Source of the DNA: Megachile rotundata
Taxonomy: Eukaryota > Arthropoda > Insecta > Hymenoptera > Megachilidae
NCBI RefSeq assembly: GCF_050947335.1
Contig: NC_134983.1
Span: 9,424,001 to 9,488,000, forward strand
Length of the DNA stretch: 64,000 nt
Direction of reading: 5' to 3'
Positions 61,427 to 64,000 of the stretch are shown here, piece after piece (positions within the stretch are counted from its first letter, which is position 1; every line of letters begins with the position of its first letter). A model generated the notes under the pieces. That model was not told where the DNA came from and made no database searches. It was given only the letters and a program-made list of their open reading frames with translations. Made by a program: the position numbers and the translations under genes.

Positions 61427-63064
61427 AAATAACTGTACGAAGTAACATTAAGAATTCTAACAGCACCTTTTAACACGTTGATTGCCACAGTGAAAATTGA
61501 TGCATGTATTTTGGCCAGACGCATTATAAGTTATTAAGAACATAGTTAATTCTTCAACTTCATCAAGCAATGTACATTATTATCTCAATATTGAAAGTAC
61601 TCATATTTTTTTTTTCTCTTAAATGATTTAACTGAATTTGTAGCATCCATCACAGGTAATCACCATGACAGTCAACGTGTAAAAAACACTTGAAAGAGTA
61701 CAGAAAAGCACTTGAGAATCTCGTTTAGAGATCAAGTCTTCAGAGTTTCATTAACACAAAGAATTCGTATAATGCCTCGAATAATGTTTTGAATGATATA
61801 TTTTGCTTAAGAAAATAATAAAGAAGAGATTAAAAACAGAATTCACGATGCTATGTCTTAGTATTTTATATTTACAGAGATGCGTACACGTATAAGAAAA
61901 TATTCTGTAATATGACGTTTAAAATCAAATTTAACAAAGCGTTTCACGATAATCGAAACGCGATCATTGCATTTATACACTTGCACTACGTACAAAACTT
62001 CTTTGTCCATTATGTCAAAGTCACTAACTTTAATTGAATAAGGAGCACGAGCGTGACCGAACTACTTCTGGCGTATCATTTGTTTTACCTAGTCGTTATC
62101 GTGCCTTTTTAAATGTATAAAAAAATCCTTTTTCTCAGTAGGTAATAGTATTTATGTTTAAGTACAAACCCGGATGAAACAGGAGCGTGACATCCGCATA
62201 ATCTTTAAATAAATAAATACATTTATTTGATAGCAAAATATTTTCTGATATATACATACGTATTAACGTATTTGAATTTTTGTTAATTACTATGGTAAGG
62301 AAAAATAATCTATGTTTAACACAAATATATTTGCTCCGTCATCCGGAACATGATTTTGTTAATTGTATTCGACTTTATACCATTTCTACCAGTAATAAAG
62401 ATCTCTGATTAACCATGTTTAAGTTGCATTTATTTATAAAATTAATCCCTCTCTGTATAGTTCTATTTTGTGTAGTTAATACGTAATTTGTTTTTGTTTT
62501 AAATTCAATGAATTTATCACTGTGAAAGTTACAAATGAGGTATATTATACTACGCATTGTTAAAATTATTGTATGTAGAAATAATTGATTGCATTAAAAG
62601 AAGCATGACCAATTATTTACATTTCATCTGTGCAGTGATTAAACTTCACTGGTTAGAGTTCAAAGCAGTTCAATGTTAAAATTATACAAATAGATGGCGA
62701 TAGCAGTAGCAACTGAAGTTTGAATGTATGTATTTGGAAATGCAGTCACTGTCAGTTTATTGTGGTCTAATATTGAGAAACGTATTTTGTGGTAATAAAA
62801 ATTCTGTTTGAAGTATAATTCTGTAATTTCTAATTCATATAATTTGGCACGTGGTAATGTTTGTAGAAATGTTTTAAATATTTAAATATTAAGTGCATTT
62901 CTCCAACAATTTACTTTGTTAAATAGGTTAAGCTTAAGATTAAAAAATCAGTTTTAATTTATGTTTTAATATATTATAATTTTATGAAACCACGTCAAAC
63001 TAATTTGTGCAATATTTTTCTTTTGTAATTTAGGAGTTTAAATTATTAATAGAAATTAGTTGCC
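61427..63064. other. Lamin 3' UTR and intergenic region before CSN5
   Basis: Contains an AATAAA at 61816-61821 about 390 bases after the lamin stop, a likely poly(A) signal. The rest is AT-rich. The CSN5 5' UTR probably begins near the end, since an acceptor-like TTTTGTAATTTAG lies about 30 bases before its ATG. No other gene recognised. Confidence 0.5.
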
Positions 63065-64000
63065 ATGGCAAGTACATCTTCTGATCAAAGCACTATTGCT
63101 CAAAAAACATGGGAAATGTCAAATAACGTCGAAACAATTAGTACTGTTGATGAAATTTATAGATATGATCGTAAAGAACAACAAGATATATTGGCGGCTA
63201 AACCATGGGAGAAAGAGTATGTTATTCATTTATATATATATACATATGCAATCAAAGTACTTTTTGGTTCTAATATATACATATATGTATATATATGGAA
63301 TTAAAATAATTTTAAGCATTAACAAAATGTTATGTTTTAGCCCCCACTTTTTCAAAGATATAAAGATCTCTGCATTAGCATTATTAAAAATGGTTATGCA
63401 TGCTCGTTCTGGTGGTACTTTAGAAGTAATGGGTCTTCTTCTTGGAAAAGTTGCAGCAAATACAATGATTGTAATGGATTCTTTTGCATTGCCTGTAGAA
63501 GGCACAGAAACAAGAGTTAATGCTCAAGCACAAGCTTACGAATATATGACAGCATATATAGAAGCTGTTAAAGAGGTATCCTCTTTAAACATTTTCATTT
63601 AACTGTTGTATATAATTTATTACTTCATACAATTACACATATATTACACTTATGCAGGTTGGGAGACAAGAAAATGCTATTGGATGGTATCACAGTCATC
63701 CTGGCTATGGATGTTGGTTATCAGGCATTGATGTATCTACTCAAATGCTTAATCAAAATTTTCAAGAACCATTTGTTGCTATTGTCATTGATCCTGTAAG
63801 AACAATTTCTGCTGGCAAAGTTTGTTTGGGTGCATTCAGAACTTATCCAAAAGTAATGCATGTTTATTGTATTTTATTATTCGTTAAAAATGAAATCAAA
63901 AGGAATTCCAAATTTAATGAATTACAAAATACTTACAGGGATATAAACCAGCAAATGAAGAACCATCGGAATATCAGACAATACCATTAAATAAAATCGA
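63065..64000 (+). CDS. CSN5: COP9 signalosome subunit 5 (CSN5/JAB1), truncated by window end
   Basis: Catalytic subunit of the COP9 signalosome, a zinc metalloprotease that removes NEDD8 from cullins. Exons visible: 63065-63216, 63341-63575, 63658-63852, 63939-64000 (continues beyond the window). The first 214 or so residues are seen, of about 335-370. MPN+ domain is intact: the catalytic glutamate in GGTLEVMGLLLGKV and the JAMM motif HSHPGYGCWLSGID in WYHSHPGYGCWLSGIDVSTQ. The start at 63065 (MASTSSDQS) has context GCCATGG and opens the frame that reads into KPWEKDPHFFKDIKISALAL. An overlapping ATG at 63060 is out of frame and is not used. Confidence 0.96.

Noticed and set aside
63060..63602. 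180-residue frame starting at ATG 63060
   Set aside because: It starts out of frame with CSN5, reads through the intron and only then enters the true exon 2 frame. The correct start is 63065 with splicing at 63216/63341.

Overview
The window looks like a hymenopteran (most likely bee) nuclear chromosome. It has an AT-rich background with scattered CpG-rich patches, short GT-AG introns, long stretches of degenerate AAATCCC/AAATTT-type low-complexity sequence, and insect genes such as laccase-2. The taxon is inferred from style and gene content, not proven. Gene models were built by hand: each exon chain below keeps frame across every splice junction.

Layout. 1-16.9 kb: no convincing gene. It is AT-rich with several low-complexity tracts and may be the upstream region or first intron of laccase-2. 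17-21.7 kb (+): laccase-2 (cuticle tanning multicopper oxidase), nine coding exons, first coding exon not found. 25.5-27.5 kb (+): prenylcysteine oxidase, seven exons. 27.6-33.9 kb: a transposable-element and satellite island with a Tc1/mariner-like foldback element, an element with 177-bp inverted repeats, an array of about 17 copies of a 125-bp satellite, and a GC-rich antisense retroelement tail. 34.5-36.2 kb (+): SLC35E2-type nucleotide-sugar transporter. 36.8-38.5 kb (-): cystathionine gamma-lyase. 39.8-41.0 kb (+): TMEM59. 43.3-46.0 kb (-): chromatin protein with winged helix, tandem PHD and SAM domains. 49.0-52.9 kb (-): unrecognised 1115-residue low-complexity protein ending in a KEN motif. 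54.2-61.4 kb (+): nuclear lamin with a remote CaaX exon. 63.1-64.0 kb (+): 5' half of CSN5, cut by the window end.

The genes are ordinary, independently transcribed eukaryotic genes. Cystathionine gamma-lyase and TMEM59 are head-to-head. The KEN-motif gene and lamin are head-to-head. SLC35E2 and cystathionine gamma-lyase are tail-to-tail with a near-palindromic shared poly(A) signal. Several promoters carry CATGCGCA (NRF-1/Ewg-like).

The least explained material is the 125-bp satellite, whose every unit carries a TGACGTCA palindrome inside a larger inverted repeat and which has a local 250-bp higher-order pattern. Other points worth attention are the KEN-motif protein, a possible alternative lamin tail without CaaX, and a possible small gene nested antisense in lamin intron 1.
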